Of a stretch of 64,000 bases of DNA, positions 45,952 through 55,293 are shown piece after piece. Numbering within the stretch: the first letter of the stretch is position 1; every line of letters begins with the position of its first letter. This DNA is from an uncultured Vampirovibrio sp. (lineage in GTDB: Bacteria; Cyanobacteriota; Vampirovibrionia; Gastranaerophilales; Gastranaerophilaceae): assembly GCA_910578465.1 (NCBI GenBank), contig CAJTPW010000002.1:62001-126000 (forward strand), given 5' to 3'. The position numbers and the translations under genes were made by a program. Below the pieces are notes generated by a model. That model made no database searches, was not told the origin of the DNA, and worked only from the letters and a program-made list of their open reading frames with translations.

Positions 45952-45979
45952 TTGACAGATTTTTTTGAACGGATATTAT
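45952..45979 (+). promoter_or_regulatory. Consensus promoter for tRNA-Gly
   Basis: TTGACA (45952-45957) and TATTAT (45974-45979) are 16 bp apart. The tRNA begins 23 bases after the -10 box. Confidence 0.8.
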
Positions 45980-46002
45980 TATTAATGTGAATTAAATATT
46001 TC

Positions 46003-46077
46003 GCGGGAGTAATTCAGTGGTAGAATGCTTCCTTGCCAAGGAAGATGTCGCGAGTTCGAGCCTCGTCTCCCGCTCCA
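46003..46077 (+). tRNA. tRNA-Gly (GCC)
   Basis: The 75-nt cloverleaf has acceptor GCGGGAG/CTCCCGC, anticodon stem CTTCC/GGAAG with loop TTGCCAA (GCC), T-loop TTCGAGC, discriminator T and an encoded CCA. Confidence 0.96.
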
Positions 46078-46079
46078 TT

Positions 46080-46102
46080 AATCGCCTTTACGGCGATTTT
46101 TT
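46080..46102 (+). terminator. Terminator after tRNA-Gly
   Basis: AATCGCC (46080-46086) pairs with GGCGATT (46092-46098), followed by T residues. Confidence 0.85.
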
Positions 46103-46199
46103 AATAAAGAGTTTATTGAAGTTGCATATGGTTAAAAGCCTTGATTTAGTTGATACTTACCAGCTTTGTCCCGATAATTTTAACAGAATTTTTAAAAAA

Positions 46200-46712
46200 T
46201 CAAACAGATAGAGGCTGTATTTTCCCCGTTGCAAGATTTAAAAAATATTCAGCCAGTGAATTCTTATATACGGCCTCTTTTGCTTCATCAAGCGTATACC
46301 ATTTTGCAAAATCGACTTCCGCATTCAGTATAAATTCTTCGTTTTTAACGCGTACAATAAAATTATTAATAAGACTGTTTGATTTTTCATAATATCTGCT
46401 TTTATTAAACTTATATTCAACGGCACAAAGCCCCGTTTCTTCTTTAAGCTCCCTATTTAGCGCCGCTTCCAAGGTTTCACCTTTATTCACATATCCTGCA
46501 ACGAGAATATTAAAATCTCTTCCGTATTGTTTAATTAAAAGAGTTTTTGAATAGTCCGCATTAAAAATTACCATGCTGACAGCACTGTTGAAAAACGGAA
46601 AACGAAATTCGCCGCATTTGGGACAAAATGGAAACAGCCCGTCCAAAACGCCACAATTATAACATTCCTTTTCTTCTAATTTTTCCCCGCAAACATAACA
46701 ATATTTCATCAC
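46200..46712 (-). CDS. NUDIX hydrolase with N-terminal zinc ribbon (NudC-like)
   Basis: The 170-residue protein has two C-x-x-C-type knuckles at the N-terminus (CYVCGEKLEEKECYNCG and CPKCGEF), then a NUDIX fold. The NUDIX box is GYVNKGETLEAALNRELKEE followed by TGL, with the catalytic E-E pair intact. NAD(H) pyrophosphatase or mRNA de-NADding are known roles of NudC; the SQPWPFPxS specificity motif of NudC is not visible, so the substrate is open. A second ATG follows the first directly. Confidence 0.85.
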   Translation of the reverse strand: MMKYCYVCGEKLEEKECYNCGVLDGLFPFCPKCGEFRFPFFNSAVSMVIFNADYSKTLLIKQYGRDFNILVAGYVNKGETLEAALNRELKEETGLCAVEYKFNKSRYYEKSNSLINNFIVRVKNEEFILNAEVDFAKWYTLDEAKEAVYKNSLAEYFLNLATGKIQPLSV

Positions 46713-46823
46713 TTTTCCCTCTAATAAAAGTAGAGAACAAAAAGCAGGGAAGAAAAAATTCTTAAACCTTCCCGTGCATTATTCAGAAAACTTCGCAGCT
46801 CAGGTTTTTTGCTTTTGTTGAGA

Positions 46824-47117
46824 TTATTCGGATTTACAATTTAAAATTTCATTTAAGCATTCAAAAAATTCCCGCATACAGCAAATTTTAAGAGAATAAT
46901 AAACATTAGAGCCTTCTTTTCTGTCTTTAATTAAGCCTGCTGATTTTAATTTTTGAAGACTTTTTGAAATGTGCGGCTGTTCATATTTTTTTAAAACTTC
47001 TTGAATTTCACAAACGCATTTTTCTCCTTCAGACAGCAAATCAATAATATCAAGCCTTACAGGATTTGATAGCGCTTTAAACACTTCTGCTTTTTTCTCA
47101 TTTAAACTTTTAGACAT
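46824..47117 (-). CDS. ArsR/SmtB-family metalloregulator
   Basis: I place the start at ATG 47117 (MSKSLNEKK, 97 residues) because GAGG lies 5 bases upstream; an earlier in-frame start at 47141 is less likely. The winged-helix core contains HISKSLQKLKSAGLIKDRK. C34-V-C36 in GEKCVCEI sits at the arsenic-sensing ELCVC position known from ArsR. A C-terminal CC pair and two further cysteines may also bind metal. It is divergent from a permease gene, with a palindromic operator between them, so it probably represses both. Confidence 0.9.
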   Translation of the reverse strand: MSKSLNEKKAEVFKALSNPVRLDIIDLLSEGEKCVCEIQEVLKKYEQPHISKSLQKLKSAGLIKDRKEGSNVYYSLKICCMREFFECLNEILNCKSE

Positions 47118-47132
47118 GCCCGCCTCTTGACA

Positions 47133-47152
47133 ATATTCCAAAATTGGAATAT
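47133..47152. promoter_or_regulatory. ArsR operator palindrome
   Basis: ATATTCCAA-AA-TTGGAATAT is a perfect 9-bp inverted repeat in the arsR/permease divergent promoter region. A second, imperfect copy with ATATTCC lies at 47169-47175. It is a likely binding site for the adjacent ArsR-type repressor. Confidence 0.75.
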
Positions 47153-47226
47153 GATGCTTTGATATACCATATTCCGATTATGGCATATTGGCACAAACAA
47201 GTCAATTCAAAGAAATGAGGCTAACA

Positions 47227-48198
47227 ATGTTTGAAAAATTTGCAGACCTGATTGTATATGAAATTTTAAAACTGCCTGAAAAAACAAGAGCCGGCGAGGC
47301 GCTGCATTTTTTTATATATGATGCCTTAAAGATACTTTTTCTGCTTTTTATAATTGTGGTCGTAATTTCATATCTGAGAAGTTATATTGATAACGAAAAA
47401 TTGAAAAAATTTGTCGAAAAACAACCGAAATTTTTGGCACACTTTTTTGCATCAATCTTTGGCGCCGTTACCCCGTTTTGCTCCTGTTCTTCAATCCCTG
47501 TTTTTATCGGTTTTATTGAAGCAGGGGCGTCTTTTGGAGTTTCTATGAGTTTTTTAATTACATCTCCTATGATAAATGAAATCGCCATTTTGATTTTAGC
47601 AGGAATTATAGGATGGAAAATTACTTTGATATACATTGTCGGCGGAATTACGGTTGGAACATTTGGCGGAATGATTATGGAAAAACTCGGCTGGGAAAAA
47701 TACCTGCAGGATTATTTACTCGATAACAAAAGCAAAATGTCGCCCCGTTGCTACTCATATAACTCTGAAACCAAAAAATATACAGCAAAAGAAAGGGGTA
47801 TTAAAGCAGTTGCTTATGCAAAAAATTTATTCAAAAAAATCCGGCTTTTTGTACTGCTGGGAGTTGGAATTGGTGCATTTTTACATGGCTACGTGCCGCA
47901 AGAATTTTTCACAAAATATATGAATGCCGATAACCTGTTTGCAGTTCCGCTTGCAGTAATTGCAGGAATTCCATTGTATTCTGATATAACTGCAATTGTT
48001 CCGATTGCAAAAGTTCTGCTTGAAAAAGATGCAGCGGTTGGCACGGTTTTAGTGTTTATGATGTCAATTGTTACATTAAGCTTGCCTGAATTAATTATCA
48101 TTTCAAGAGTAATGAAAACAGAACTTATTATAAGATTTGCAATATTTATGTTTGCAGTTTTTACAATGGTCGGGTATTTATACAATTTGATTTTATAA
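47227..48198 (+). CDS. ArsP/YraQ-type (DUF318) permease
   Basis: The start is set at ATG 47227 (MFEKFAD, 323 residues) because ATGAGG precedes it; the upstream TTG start at 47188 overlaps the operator region. About eight membrane segments are visible. TPFCSCSSIPVF carries C85-x-C87, the metal-binding pair typical of ArsP-like permeases. ArsP exports trivalent organoarsenicals in Campylobacter; here the substrate is inferred only from the ArsR partner. Confidence 0.88.
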   Translation: MFEKFADLIVYEILKLPEKTRAGEALHFFIYDALKILFLLFIIVVVISYLRSYIDNEKLKKFVEKQPKFLAHFFASIFGAVTPFCSCSSIPVFIGFIEAGASFGVSMSFLITSPMINEIAILILAGIIGWKITLIYIVGGITVGTFGGMIMEKLGWEKYLQDYLLDNKSKMSPRCYSYNSETKKYTAKERGIKAVAYAKNLFKKIRLFVLLGVGIGAFLHGYVPQEFFTKYMNADNLFAVPLAVIAGIPLYSDITAIVPIAKVLLEKDAAVGTVLVFMMSIVTLSLPELIIISRVMKTELIIRFAIFMFAVFTMVGYLYNLIL

Positions 48199-48216
48199 AA
48201 AAAGAAAGGTTGTTAT

Positions 48217-49233
48217 CTATACCTTATTTAAAACACCTGTGGAAAGGTAATTATAAAAATTTCTTTCACGGGTATCAAATACGGGATTGTTTTTAATTAT
48301 GTCTTCATCCATTCGGCTAAGCGCCTTTTCAATTCGAAGCTGTATTTCATACGGAACATTTTTAATATCATAATTATCCAGAGGAAGGGGTGCTTTTGCG
48401 GTTTTTACGTGCGCCTCAAGCGTATGGCGGATAAAACCGAGTTCTCTTTTGTAAATATGGGCCAGAATGTTTCTATCTTTATTTTTACACCTTGCAAGAA
48501 TTTCATACATTTCATCGGCACGGTTAAAAAGACTTGCAAAATCTGAAATGCCGACCTCGTTTTGAATATCGCATTGCAGTTTTTGCCTTCTGAAATAATA
48601 AGCAGAACCCGTATAGACGATTTTTTGCGCAAGAAGCATGGATTCTACCTGAAAAGGATTGTCGACAAAGGAAAAATTCTTTGCTTCCACAAAGCGGATA
48701 CTGTTGTTATTTAAAAATGTTCTTTTATAAATTGCAGACCAAATACTCGGATGAAAGCTGAAAAACGAGGGGCATTCGGCAATTCTGAAAAACCAGGTGG
48801 GCACTTTGCAGTATTTTTCAAAAGAAACTTTTTGTTTTTTTTCAGATTCGACTTTTGTTTTTTCAAAATATTTAAAATACGCCGATTTCACAATATCGGC
48901 ATCACATTTTCTTGAAAGCGCATAGAGTTTTTCAAACATTTTTTTATCAACAAAATCAGTCGGCTCTATAATTCCCACATATTCTCCCCCCGCAAGATTC
49001 AAGCCTATATTTAAAGCACAGCCGAAGCCTTCGTTAATCTTGCTTACAAGGCGAATTCTTTCATCTTTTTTTTCAAAAGAAGAAAGGATTTCAAATGACG
49101 AATCATTGGAGCCGTCATTTATGCAGATAATTTCAATGTTTTTAAGAGTCTGTGAACAAATGCTTTTAAGGCATTCGCTTAAATATTTTTCGCTGTTACA
49201 TACAGGAATAATTATGCTGACGTTTTTCTCCAT
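48217..49233 (-). CDS. Family 2 glycosyltransferase
   Basis: The 338-residue protein starts with the GT2 core VSIIIPVCNSEKYLSECLKS and IEIICINDGSNDSS, which holds the nucleotide-sugar site. TDFVDKKM is a DxD-like position. The C-terminal part is variable. It follows glf on the same strand by about 80 bases. The pairing suggests it adds galactofuranose or another sugar to a surface glycan. It has no membrane segment. Confidence 0.85.
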   Translation of the reverse strand: MEKNVSIIIPVCNSEKYLSECLKSICSQTLKNIEIICINDGSNDSSFEILSSFEKKDERIRLVSKINEGFGCALNIGLNLAGGEYVGIIEPTDFVDKKMFEKLYALSRKCDADIVKSAYFKYFEKTKVESEKKQKVSFEKYCKVPTWFFRIAECPSFFSFHPSIWSAIYKRTFLNNNSIRFVEAKNFSFVDNPFQVESMLLAQKIVYTGSAYYFRRQKLQCDIQNEVGISDFASLFNRADEMYEILARCKNKDRNILAHIYKRELGFIRHTLEAHVKTAKAPLPLDNYDIKNVPYEIQLRIEKALSRMDEDIIKNNPVFDTRERNFYNYLSTGVLNKV

Positions 49234-49311
49234 TTTTTCCTCATCTTTGCTGCACTTTGTAAAATTTACAAATAAATTAAAATTGTATTACCGTACACAT
49301 TAAAAGCGGCT

Positions 49312-50547
49312 CTAAATTCTGCCCGAAGACACGTTCGGGGCTTGTTCCCTGCAAAATTCAATCGCAGCCTTAAATTTAATTGAATCAAAAAGCTCCAGTG
49401 CTCTTTTTATCGCACCATCCATTGAATAATATTTAAAATCTCCGAGGCGGCCGAGAAAATAAACGTTGTTCAGCTTTTTTGCCTCTGCTTTATAAAGATT
49501 TAACATCTTCAAGCTTCTGTTATCCTGCACGGGATATAATCTTTCATTTTTTCCCTGCTTGAAATCTGCGGGATATTCTTTTGCGATTATTGTTTTCTTA
49601 TTGCTTGAAATGCTGCAGGCAGTTCCAAACTTTGCGCGGGAGACAAAAGGAGAACAGCAGCGTTTAAATTCATGAATTTTTATAAAATCATAATCATTGG
49701 GATAATTTACAACGCCTGCATTTTGGAAGAATTCGGTTTCATATTCTTCAAACTCAAAGTGTGCACTTCGATACCCCAGAGCACCGTATTTAAAATCAAA
49801 AAATTCATCTATTGAACCTGTGTAAAAAACCCTGTCAAAACCTTCTATATCAACAGTTTTAAAATCAGTATTCAGCAATACTCTGATATTTTTATGATTA
49901 AGAATATTTTCTATTAATTTTGTATATCCTAAAACAGGAATTCCCTGATATTTATCTTTATAAAATCTGTTATCTTTAGATATCGAAACGAAAGCTTTTT
50001 TAAGCGCACAGGATAACATCGCATCATTCATCATCCCCATGCGCTTTTCGTATTGATTTATAAAAACCTTTTGATAGACATAGCTTGCAAGGAAATCCAA
50101 ATCTTTATCCCAGAAAAAAGTCTTGCTTTTAAAATCCGCAAGCGGAACACGGGCCCCGTATCCGTATTTTTTAACAAGCTTTTTTTCAAGCTTTTCGCAA
50201 AGTGTCTTTGGAAAGGCAGCTGCAACAGAGTTTAAATTAAACGGAATATTTAAGTATTGTCCGTCCACATATGCCAGAACCTTATAAGAGCAGGTATTGA
50301 ATTTTGAAAAACGATTCAAATATTTCCAGATAAATTCATGGTTTGTGTGAAAAATATGAGAACCGAACTTCTGGACATTTATTCCGCATTCTTTATAATC
50401 TGCTGCAACCCCTGCAAGCCAGTGGTTTTTATCTATTACAAGAACATCTTCCCCAAGAACCGAGGCCAGACGCTCTGCTATGACAGCACCCGTTAAGCCT
50501 GCGCCGACAACAAGATTTTTCTTTGTTTTGGATGAAACGGAAGACAT
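49312..50547 (-). CDS. glf: UDP-galactopyranose mutase
   Basis: Glf is a flavoenzyme that turns UDP-galactopyranose into UDP-galactofuranose. The FAD-binding motif is VVGAGLTGAVIAERLA near the N-terminus, followed by YKECGINVQKFGSHIFHTNHE. Another block, FYTGSIDEFFDFKYGALGYR, is typical of Glf. The 411-residue length is close to the family norm. It precedes a GT2 gene, which implies a galactofuranose-containing polysaccharide. Confidence 0.93.
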   Translation of the reverse strand: MSSVSSKTKKNLVVGAGLTGAVIAERLASVLGEDVLVIDKNHWLAGVAADYKECGINVQKFGSHIFHTNHEFIWKYLNRFSKFNTCSYKVLAYVDGQYLNIPFNLNSVAAAFPKTLCEKLEKKLVKKYGYGARVPLADFKSKTFFWDKDLDFLASYVYQKVFINQYEKRMGMMNDAMLSCALKKAFVSISKDNRFYKDKYQGIPVLGYTKLIENILNHKNIRVLLNTDFKTVDIEGFDRVFYTGSIDEFFDFKYGALGYRSAHFEFEEYETEFFQNAGVVNYPNDYDFIKIHEFKRCCSPFVSRAKFGTACSISSNKKTIIAKEYPADFKQGKNERLYPVQDNRSLKMLNLYKAEAKKLNNVYFLGRLGDFKYYSMDGAIKRALELFDSIKFKAAIEFCREQAPNVSSGRI

Positions 50548-50767
50548 TATATTTCCTTTTTAAATTGCTTTCAAAATTATGCTAAAAGGTTTGAAAGAAA
50601 ATAAAAATCGGAAAGGTGGTTAAAGACTGGATTAAATTTTTTTTCCGTGTTAGAATTCATAAATATCAAAACTTCTTTCACAGGGCACAGGCCTTAACGG
50701 ACATAAAGTCCGTCAGAAATATATGAAAACTGCGTCGTGTTATTTTTAAAATTAAATAAGTTTTTAT

Positions 50768-50840
50768 GGGGCGTTGGCGCAGCTGGTAGCGCACGACACT
50801 GGCAGTGTCGGGGTCAGGGGTTCGAATCCCCTACGCTCCA
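50768..50840 (+). tRNA. tRNA-Ala (GGC)
   Basis: The 73-nt cloverleaf has acceptor GGGGCGT/ACGCTCC with the G3-U70 pair that marks alanine tRNAs. The anticodon loop is CTGGCAG (GGC), the T-loop TTCGAAT and the discriminator A. CCA is not encoded. A hairpin ACGGAC/GTCCGT lies about 60 bases upstream. Confidence 0.96.
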
Positions 50841-50917
50841 TATTTTTTATGTCGGTTTGTTACAAGAACAATAACATTTTTTGGCAATTATTAAAGAAAA
50901 GTTGTTTTTAGATATTT

Positions 50918-52120
50918 ATGACACACTTAAACGGTTTAAATATCTCAAATTTTATATCATTCAAAGGAAATGCGACACAAACGGAAGGCGCGGATAAGAT
51001 AAAAACTTCTGAGCCCAAAGGAGCAACACTTCCGCCTGTGCTCAAACAGGATACTTTTGTAAAATCAACACCATCTGAAACATCAAAAATAGAACAATAC
51101 GATGATGATTACGATGAAGAGTACGAAAAAGAACAGGCAAAATGGCTTCAAAAACGGCTTAGTGAACTGGATAAAGCAGCGCAAAACCTCGAAAGTCAAA
51201 CACTTGAAGAACTTCGGTGCATACTTGAATTAAGACTTTCTCTCCAATATGAAGCACCCGAAGCTGAGCCTTCCCTTAAAACTATTGCGGATACAATAAT
51301 TTCAAAACTCGACAAGGAAAGCGTAGATACAAAAGAAGCAGCGGACATCTGGCGGTTGATGTCAGTAAATACGGACTGTATGACAGAAAACGCCGATAGA
51401 GAACTATCAAGAATCATTGCCCATGCAAGCATTCTGCTTCATTCAATCGGACAGGAAAGATATCAGGCAAATTTTGACACGCTGCAGGAAGCTTTCAAAG
51501 ACATAAACGCGGAATTTTCAGGCAGGGTAAAAACCGCCAAATCAATTGAAGAAAAAATTCCTCACAGAATTAAAAACAATTTACGAAACGGCGAAAATTT
51601 ATTCAACGCAACATCAGATATTTGCGGTTACAGACTTGTGACGGACGGTTCCAACGAGCAGGGCGAAAAAATTATGGAACGGATTGAAAAACTTACGAAG
51701 GATGGCAAGTATACGCTGTTTTCAATTTCAAGCCACGGTGAAAATCCTTATATTTCAAAAGATGAAATCGAAAGATTGCACGATGAAAAAGGTTTTGAAT
51801 ACACAATAAAACAATATCCCGGTTTTACCGGCACAAATATTATCCTGAAGGATAAAGAGGACAAAAAACTTGAAATTCAGATTATAGGCAAAGAAGTAAA
51901 CAAAATAAATATAAAAGAACATAAATTTTATAAACTCTGGACCTTAAGCGAAGATGAGCACAGAAAATATTTTACAAGCCGCCGCGATATAGGCGCATAC
52001 GAAGAATATATGAATGCTTGTTATGCTTATGCAAGAGGGCTGGAGCTCGGGACAATCGACAAAAACACTGAAAAGCCTGAGCTTCCGGAAGGGCTGTGCG
52101 AAGATTTAAGACTTATATAG
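50918..52120 (+). CDS. F-K-G-motif protein with RelA/SpoT synthetase-like domain
   Basis: The 400-residue protein has ISFKG at residues 13-17, an acidic middle and a helical region. Residues about 200-345 follow the RelA/SpoT synthetase order: basic helix GRVKTAKSIEEKI (202-214), DICGYRLV with D234 and R239, GFTGTNIIL (302-310), EIQIIG with E319, and EHKFYKLW (334-341). These map to the catalytic Asp, the catalytic Glu of EIQIRT and the late H-x-x-YK block. It may make (p)ppGpp or another pyrophosphorylated nucleotide. It has no hydrolase domain and no clear ribosome binding site. Confidence 0.65.
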   Translation: MTHLNGLNISNFISFKGNATQTEGADKIKTSEPKGATLPPVLKQDTFVKSTPSETSKIEQYDDDYDEEYEKEQAKWLQKRLSELDKAAQNLESQTLEELRCILELRLSLQYEAPEAEPSLKTIADTIISKLDKESVDTKEAADIWRLMSVNTDCMTENADRELSRIIAHASILLHSIGQERYQANFDTLQEAFKDINAEFSGRVKTAKSIEEKIPHRIKNNLRNGENLFNATSDICGYRLVTDGSNEQGEKIMERIEKLTKDGKYTLFSISSHGENPYISKDEIERLHDEKGFEYTIKQYPGFTGTNIILKDKEDKKLEIQIIGKEVNKINIKEHKFYKLWTLSEDEHRKYFTSRRDIGAYEEYMNACYAYARGLELGTIDKNTEKPELPEGLCEDLRLI

Positions 52121-52202
52121 CCTGAGGGCACATACCTTAAAGGGTAATTGGAAGACATCTTTTATAGTTTTAAACTTCAAATATTAACAGGGATTTATTA
52201 CT

Positions 52203-53156
52203 ATGAAAGAATTTTTGAACAAAATATTTAACACAGTAAAAGAAACGCCTGCAAGGGTATGGCACTTTATTTTAATATGGGCTTTTTTAATTTTTTTACT
52301 CGTATTAATTTACCAGAGGCTGACATACACTTTCATAACGGCCGAATTTAAAGAACTTCGCCCGATTCATCAGCGAATAAGTGTATTTTACAAGGGCTAT
52401 AAAATCGGAAAAGTTTTATACATTAAACCCAGCGATGATTTCAAAACATCCTATATGAAGATTGCGCTTTTTCATAACGGCAAGCTAAAACTGCCAAAAA
52501 ATTCTGTCATAAAGCTGCAAAGGGAAAAAGACAGATGGCGGAAAAAAGACTATATTGATATAATCTATCCGGAAAAACCTTCCGACAGCTATTTAGAAAG
52601 CGGAGATACGGTCCTTGGCAAGGCAACGGTTGATATTGAAACGTTCCTGTCCAGTCAGGAGCCTGAAAGTCTAGAAAATATAAGACAGAATATGGAACAA
52701 ACATCGGAAGATTTACAGGGGGCCATTGAAGCGCTTCGAGATTTATTTACATCATTGAATGAGATTGCAAATGAAAACAGAGAAAATATCAATGCAACTT
52801 TTCAAAATATGGCAGATACGAGCAGAAATATTGATAATTTAACAGGAAAATTTAACCGCTCGATAAAACAAAAAAGACTGAATGAAAGCGTTTCGAATAT
52901 GGAAAATGCAATATTAAATGCCAAAAATTCTACGGAAGAACTTGAAAGGCTTTCAAAAAGAATAAATGATATGACAGACACGATAAACGGCACAATGCCG
53001 ACTGTCACCACAGGAATAAGCGACACGGGCTGTATTATAAAAAACCTGAATGAAATCACCTGCGGAATTTCAAGCACTCTTAAAAAAAGATTTGGCGGCC
53101 TCAGACTTATTTTCGGAAAACCCATAGGTAAAGAATGCGGCAATTGCAATAACTGA
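52203..53156 (+). CDS. MlaD/MCE-domain protein
   Basis: The 317-residue protein has one N-terminal membrane segment (residues 20-37), an MCE domain (about 45-140, with VFYKGYKIGKVLYIKP) and a long coiled-coil region (155-280). MCE proteins bind lipids and work with an ABC transporter (MlaE/MlaF type) in lipid traffic across the periplasm. No transporter genes lie here, so it may serve a distant complex. Spacing after the RelA-like gene is 82 bases. Confidence 0.8.
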   Translation: MKEFLNKIFNTVKETPARVWHFILIWAFLIFLLVLIYQRLTYTFITAEFKELRPIHQRISVFYKGYKIGKVLYIKPSDDFKTSYMKIALFHNGKLKLPKNSVIKLQREKDRWRKKDYIDIIYPEKPSDSYLESGDTVLGKATVDIETFLSSQEPESLENIRQNMEQTSEDLQGAIEALRDLFTSLNEIANENRENINATFQNMADTSRNIDNLTGKFNRSIKQKRLNESVSNMENAILNAKNSTEELERLSKRINDMTDTINGTMPTVTTGISDTGCIIKNLNEITCGISSTLKKRFGGLRLIFGKPIGKECGNCNN

Positions 53157-53169
53157 AATAAGCGTATAT

Positions 53170-53952
53170 TCAGGTAAGAAACCTGTTTTTTAAAGTCAGT
53201 ATTCTTTTATCTATATCATAAGTATTTAAGGCAAATTTTTTGGAAAAATTCTGAAGATAATAAAGTTCAAATTCTATTGCCTTATTTATTGCAAAGGAAA
53301 CATCTCTCTGCTCTAAAAGTTCCGATATAAAGAAAATCTTTCTTGTTTCAAACCCGTGCAGATATCCTTTAGGAATTTTTTTCAAAAAAGGAACGGAAGC
53401 AGGAGTGATTTTCCCGCCCATAATTACTTTTTTTCCCTCATTATAGCACTTTTCAACAACGGGAAAAATCGTATCATACATTTTATCGGAATCAATCAGG
53501 GCCTCTGACACATTTAAAGAAGAAGACAAATCGCTCCTTCCTATTACAATGCCCGTTATATATCTCATATACCTCGAAGCAAGCATATTTTGAAACTTTT
53601 CTATACCGGTTTTCGTTTCTATATTAATATATATTTTTTTATTTAAGGCTTCATTTTCTGAATATACACAAAGAAGCGTTTTTACAAACTTTTCAAGCCC
53701 GTATGCACTTTCAACCATAGGTGCAACGATTGCATCTGCGTTTATATTCTTTGCAACCTGAATATCATTCAAGGAAGAGACCCCGCCAAGCTTTAAAACA
53801 AGAGTAAAATCGTATTTACTCAGGGTATTTGATATTTCAAGACACCTGCTCTCGGGCAGATATTCGCTTTCAAGCTCAAGCTTCATGCCCGAAGCGCCCG
53901 AAATTTTTAAATCTTTTATAAGTTTTATAAATTTCTCATCTTTTTCAATCAT
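53170..53952 (-). CDS. HpcH/HpaI aldolase or citrate-lyase-like TIM-barrel protein
   Basis: The 260-residue protein has the pattern NADAIVAPMVESAYGLEKF near the middle, IYINIETKTGIEKF and ITGIVIGRSDLSSSL, which correspond to metal and substrate residues of HpcH/HpaI-type aldolases and citrate lyase beta subunits. It probably cleaves or forms a C-C bond next to a carbonyl, but the substrate cannot be read. It is a single gene on the minus strand. Confidence 0.75.
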   Translation of the reverse strand: MIEKDEKFIKLIKDLKISGASGMKLELESEYLPESRCLEISNTLSKYDFTLVLKLGGVSSLNDIQVAKNINADAIVAPMVESAYGLEKFVKTLLCVYSENEALNKKIYINIETKTGIEKFQNMLASRYMRYITGIVIGRSDLSSSLNVSEALIDSDKMYDTIFPVVEKCYNEGKKVIMGGKITPASVPFLKKIPKGYLHGFETRKIFFISELLEQRDVSFAINKAIEFELYYLQNFSKKFALNTYDIDKRILTLKNRFLT

Positions 53953-54092
53953 ACGGTTATTCTATCATAAATTACCTTTGTTAAATTATTTGGACATAAT
54001 AAAATACCATGTATAATAATAATTATTATAATCATAATTACAATTTGAATAAATTCTTTTATTTTATTAGTGGGGGAAGAATATAAAGGAAT

Positions 54093-55049
54093 ATGTCCAA
54101 GTTTTTCAAAAGACTAGTATATTTAACTTGTCAGGATGTCATTTTTTGTCTGAGTCTTTTATGGTTGTGTTTCAATCCTTATGCTGATTTATCGGATTTC
54201 TGGCGTAAAGGGATAATATTTGTTGCCTTCGTTTTCTATCTTTTAATACCAAGAATTCTGCGCTATAACGATGAAGAAGACATTTTTAACGCAATAAATT
54301 TCAGCAAATTTGCAGAACAAAAAGAAATTTTTGTTGCAACAATAAGCCATGACCTCAAAGCACCCACATTATCTCAAATTGCAAGCCTTAACGCTCTTTT
54401 AAAAGAAGACCTAGGCAGATTAAACTTTGAACAAAAGAATATCGTAAAGGCAATTTTAAACTCATGTGTTTATATGAAAGAATTAATCCTTACAATTCTT
54501 ACGACATATAAATTCGGAAACGGTGCAATGGCACTGAAATATGAAGAGTTTGACATTTTACATCTTGTTGATGAATGTATTGATGAAATTAAAGGGCTTG
54601 CAAAAGATAAAAAGCTTACATTTAAAGTCTCGTCAGAAATAGAAAACACAAGCATAATTTCAGCCGATAAACTGCAGCTCAAAAGGGTGATTATGAATTT
54701 ACTTGCAAACTCAATAAGCTATGCATACAAAAATACGGAAATTACAATTGATGTTATTAATGAAAAAGGGTTTTTAAGATTTTATATGGAAAATTCAAGT
54801 CCGCACATTCCTGATGAAATTTTGAGACAGCTTTTTAAAAAATACGCAAGCTTTTCTTCAAAATATACAAAGGCAGGCTTTGGCCTCGGGCTTTATTTAT
54901 CAAGAAGAATAGTTGAAGCACACGGCGGAAACATTCAGGCAGAAAGCTTTAACAACAATAAAAACATATTCAGTTTTTACATTCCATCCTATGAAGCAGC
55001 AGACATTAAGGCTAAAAAAACCGCAGGGGGCGGGAAGATAACTTTTTAG
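54093..55049 (+). CDS. Membrane-bound sensor histidine kinase
   Basis: The 318-residue protein has two N-terminal membrane segments (about residues 10-27 and 40-55) with a very short extracytoplasmic loop. The HisKA domain has H86 in ATISHDLKAPT. The ATPase domain has an N-box near MNLLANSISYAYKN and glycine box GFGLGLYLSRRIVEAHGG. The signal is likely sensed in the membrane or by a partner. No response regulator is next to it. The small kinase at 21.1 kb has a similar H-box. Confidence 0.88.
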   Translation: MSKFFKRLVYLTCQDVIFCLSLLWLCFNPYADLSDFWRKGIIFVAFVFYLLIPRILRYNDEEDIFNAINFSKFAEQKEIFVATISHDLKAPTLSQIASLNALLKEDLGRLNFEQKNIVKAILNSCVYMKELILTILTTYKFGNGAMALKYEEFDILHLVDECIDEIKGLAKDKKLTFKVSSEIENTSIISADKLQLKRVIMNLLANSISYAYKNTEITIDVINEKGFLRFYMENSSPHIPDEILRQLFKKYASFSSKYTKAGFGLGLYLSRRIVEAHGGNIQAESFNNNKNIFSFYIPSYEAADIKAKKTAGGGKITF

Positions 55050-55105
55050 AACTTTTTAGCATATTTTAGCAGTTCATACTTATTATTTAGAATTGTAAAT
55101 AATAT

Positions 55106-55134
55106 TTGAATAAAATTTAAAAAAGTTCTATAAT
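55106..55134 (+). promoter_or_regulatory. Promoter upstream of the F-K-G gene at 55294
   Basis: TTGAAT (55106-55111) and TATAAT (55129-55134) are 17 bp apart. The expected start is near 55141, giving a leader of about 150 bases before the ATG. Confidence 0.6.
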
Positions 55135-55293
55135 ATGAAGGAATGTGAAGAAAAGCTTCAAAACGGCTATAACAAGTATTGCATGCTATTTTAAACTAAT
55201 GTTTATTTTTATTTTTTAAAACACCAAAAAAATGTGATAAAAAAATTTATTTACAGGTTTTTAACCGATAGTACAGACTTGTGAATAAAAATT

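Noticed and set aside
47188..47226. TTG start for the permease
   Set aside because: It would place the start next to the operator and lacks a ribosome binding site; the ATG at 47227 follows ATGAGG.
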